Positions 6,254 to 7,190 of a DNA stretch of 7,190 nucleotides are shown here, in pieces (the first letter of the stretch is position 1; every line of letters begins with the position of its first letter). The position numbers and the translations under genes are program-made. Below the pieces are notes generated by a model that was not told the DNA's origin, searched no databases, and saw nothing but the letters and a program-made list of their open reading frames with translations. The DNA comes from Rhodoferax sp. (lineage in GTDB: Bacteria; Pseudomonadota; Gammaproteobacteria; Burkholderiales; Burkholderiaceae_C): contig VERU01000129.1 of NCBI GenBank assembly GCA_018882485.1, positions 1 through 7,190 on the forward strand, given 5' to 3'.

Positions 6254-6886
6254 TCAGCGCGGGCGGCTGGCCAGACCGTCGAAACAGGTGCTCATCACCC
6301 ATTCGACGATGTCGTCGTCGCCATACAGATCCCCCATGCGCAGGAACTCCAGCACCGGGTCACAGGCCCGGGCATACACGGTGTAGAGGATCGCGATCGG
6401 CGGCAGCGCGGGGTTCAGGTCGCCAGCGGCCTGGCCCGCCTCGATCCAGGCCCCCAGGCGGTCGCTCAGCGCCATCAGGCCGTCCATGTACTCGCTGCTG
6501 GCGGCCAGACTGGCGCGCAGGGTGGAGTTCTGGCTGGGCAGCGACGGCATGTCGCCCGACAGCTTGAGCCGCAACACCCAGCGCACCACCGAGCGCAACT
6601 GGTCCATGGGTGCGGCCTGGGACGGTAGCGCCGCGATGAAATCCAGCGCCTGGCGCATGGCCCGCACCATGGCAGCCACGGCCAGGTCTTCCTTGCTGGC
6701 GAAATGCTTGTACAGACTGGCTTTGGCGATGCCGACCTGGGCCGCCACCTCGTCCACCGTCATGGCATCGAAACCCTTTTCGGCCAGCAGGCGGTTGACG
6801 GTCTGGACGATGGTCTCTTCGCGCAGCTTCAGCATGTGCTGCTTGAATGAGGGCCGGGCGGAAGCGGGTTCGGCGAGCGTCGTCAT
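6254..6886 (-). CDS. TetR-family transcriptional regulator
   Basis: The 210-residue product is a one-component repressor. Its N-terminal TetR DNA-binding domain spans about residues 22-70. The helix-turn-helix lies in TVDEVAAQVGIAKASLYKHF (43-62) and is followed by the usual SKEDL. The remaining 140 residues form a helical ligand-binding and dimer domain that I cannot link to a ligand. The start at 6886 gives a normal length with a short disordered tail (residues 1-17). There is no Shine-Dalgarno sequence, and a -10-like TAAAAT ends six bases before the ATG, so the mRNA may be leaderless; M18 at 6835 is the alternative start. An inverted repeat covering promoter and start suggests self-repression. 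The target gene is not evident. The tail frame to the right would be divergent from it and is the obvious candidate. Confidence 0.93.
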   Translation of the reverse strand: MTTLAEPASARPSFKQHMLKLREETIVQTVNRLLAEKGFDAMTVDEVAAQVGIAKASLYKHFASKEDLAVAAMVRAMRQALDFIAALPSQAAPMDQLRSVVRWVLRLKLSGDMPSLPSQNSTLRASLAASSEYMDGLMALSDRLGAWIEAGQAAGDLNPALPPIAILYTVYARACDPVLEFLRMGDLYGDDDIVEWVMSTCFDGLASRPR

Positions 6887-6911
6887 CCGTCAATTTTAGG
6901 CGATGACGTCG
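6878..6911. promoter_or_regulatory. Inverted repeat and -10 box of the TetR gene, candidate operator
   Basis: CGTCGTCATC (6878-6887) and GATGACGTCG (6902-6911) are inverted copies matching at nine of ten positions, with the central seven (CGTCATC/GATGACG) perfect and a 14-bp spacer. Between them, on the minus strand, is TAAAAT (6898-6893), a five-of-six -10 match. The left arm includes the ATG. A TetR dimer bound here would block its own promoter, and possibly one to the right. The binding protein is inferred. Confidence 0.45.
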
Positions 6912-7190
6912 ATTTTCATACGGGCAGGATATTTTGTTACCGAAGAGTCAGGCCTGCAATGGCCTTGGTTCTAAAACGCGGAAACCCGGCATCGGTCGCA
7001 CCACTCTTCGCCGCCCGGCCCTGCAGCGGGACCGGCGCGAACTGCACGCCCTGTCCTTGCAGATGGGGTATTACGATGACCTCACGGCACAACGTCACCA
7101 GCACACCATCCACGACATGATTCTGGCGGCGTGTGAACCGGCCGATTGGAAAGGCCCCTACCCGTTCGGCGATACCGATCTGGCCATCCG
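6907..7190 (+). CDS. Unrecognised open frame running off the right edge
   Basis: This frame is open from just after a TGA (6904-6906) to the window end. The right half reads like a real protein: from M at 7063, MGYYDDLTAQRHQH and then HDMILAACEPADWKGPYPF, with mostly GC-ending codons. I do not recognise it. The only ATG in frame is at 7063, with no ribosome binding site; TTG at 6934 is another poor choice. The true start is therefore undecided, and a frameshifted or degraded gene is possible. The opposite strand is also open over most of this stretch (ending with TAA near 6937), but its composition resembles antisense shadows seen elsewhere here. Beyond this frame and the TetR promoter I see nothing else in 6887-7190. 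Confidence 0.35.

Noticed and set aside
6243..6260. GCGCT...AGCGC hairpin between usp and TetR stop codons
   Set aside because: The stem has only five pairs with an 8-nt loop and no T-run, which is expected by chance in such GC-rich DNA.
6941..7010. CGAAGAGT...ACTCTTCG inverted repeat, with a small hairpin at 6950-6965 inside
   Set aside because: An 8-bp arm pair within about 70 bp is expected several times in a window of this size; there is no matching integron or transposon end and no known RNA fold.

Overview
This GC-rich window looks like ordinary chromosome from a betaproteobacterium, most likely Burkholderiales and perhaps Comamonadaceae-like. That placement rests on base composition, GC-ending codons, a GTP-type PEP carboxykinase and the mix of families. 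It is an inference, not a phylogenetic result. I see no IS element, tRNA, rRNA, CRISPR array or phage gene.

Layout from left to right: (1) the 3' part of a DMT/EamA exporter gene on the + strand, cut by the left edge; (2) a convergent minus-strand gene for a 517-residue FAD-dependent monooxygenase-like flavoprotein; (3) a 273-nt spacer ahead of a 47-codon gene for a single-span membrane protein, read on + with a good ribosome binding site and a hairpin over its stop codon; (4) a 318-nt regulatory interval containing 11-bp-phased repeats, a -10-like box and a long imperfect stem-loop; (5) pckG (GTP-dependent phosphoenolpyruvate carboxykinase) followed after 52 nt by a calcineurin-like metallophosphoesterase; (6) a universal stress protein gene behind a well-placed FNR/FixK-type box; (7) a convergent TetR-family regulator gene whose promoter and start codon lie inside an inverted repeat; (8) a right-hand tail holding an unrecognised reading frame that runs off the window.

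The genes do not form one pathway. pckG is the entry step of gluconeogenesis from C4 acids, and the phosphoesterase may share its transcript. The Usp gene appears set up for control by oxygen limitation. The exporter, flavoprotein and TetR regulator have no visible functional link. I found no convincing new multi-gene defence or mobile system. The points most worth a second look are the unannotatable-length small membrane protein, the pckG leader stem-loop and phased repeats, the FNR-type promoter of the usp gene, the probably leaderless and self-regulated TetR gene, and the unidentified tail frame.
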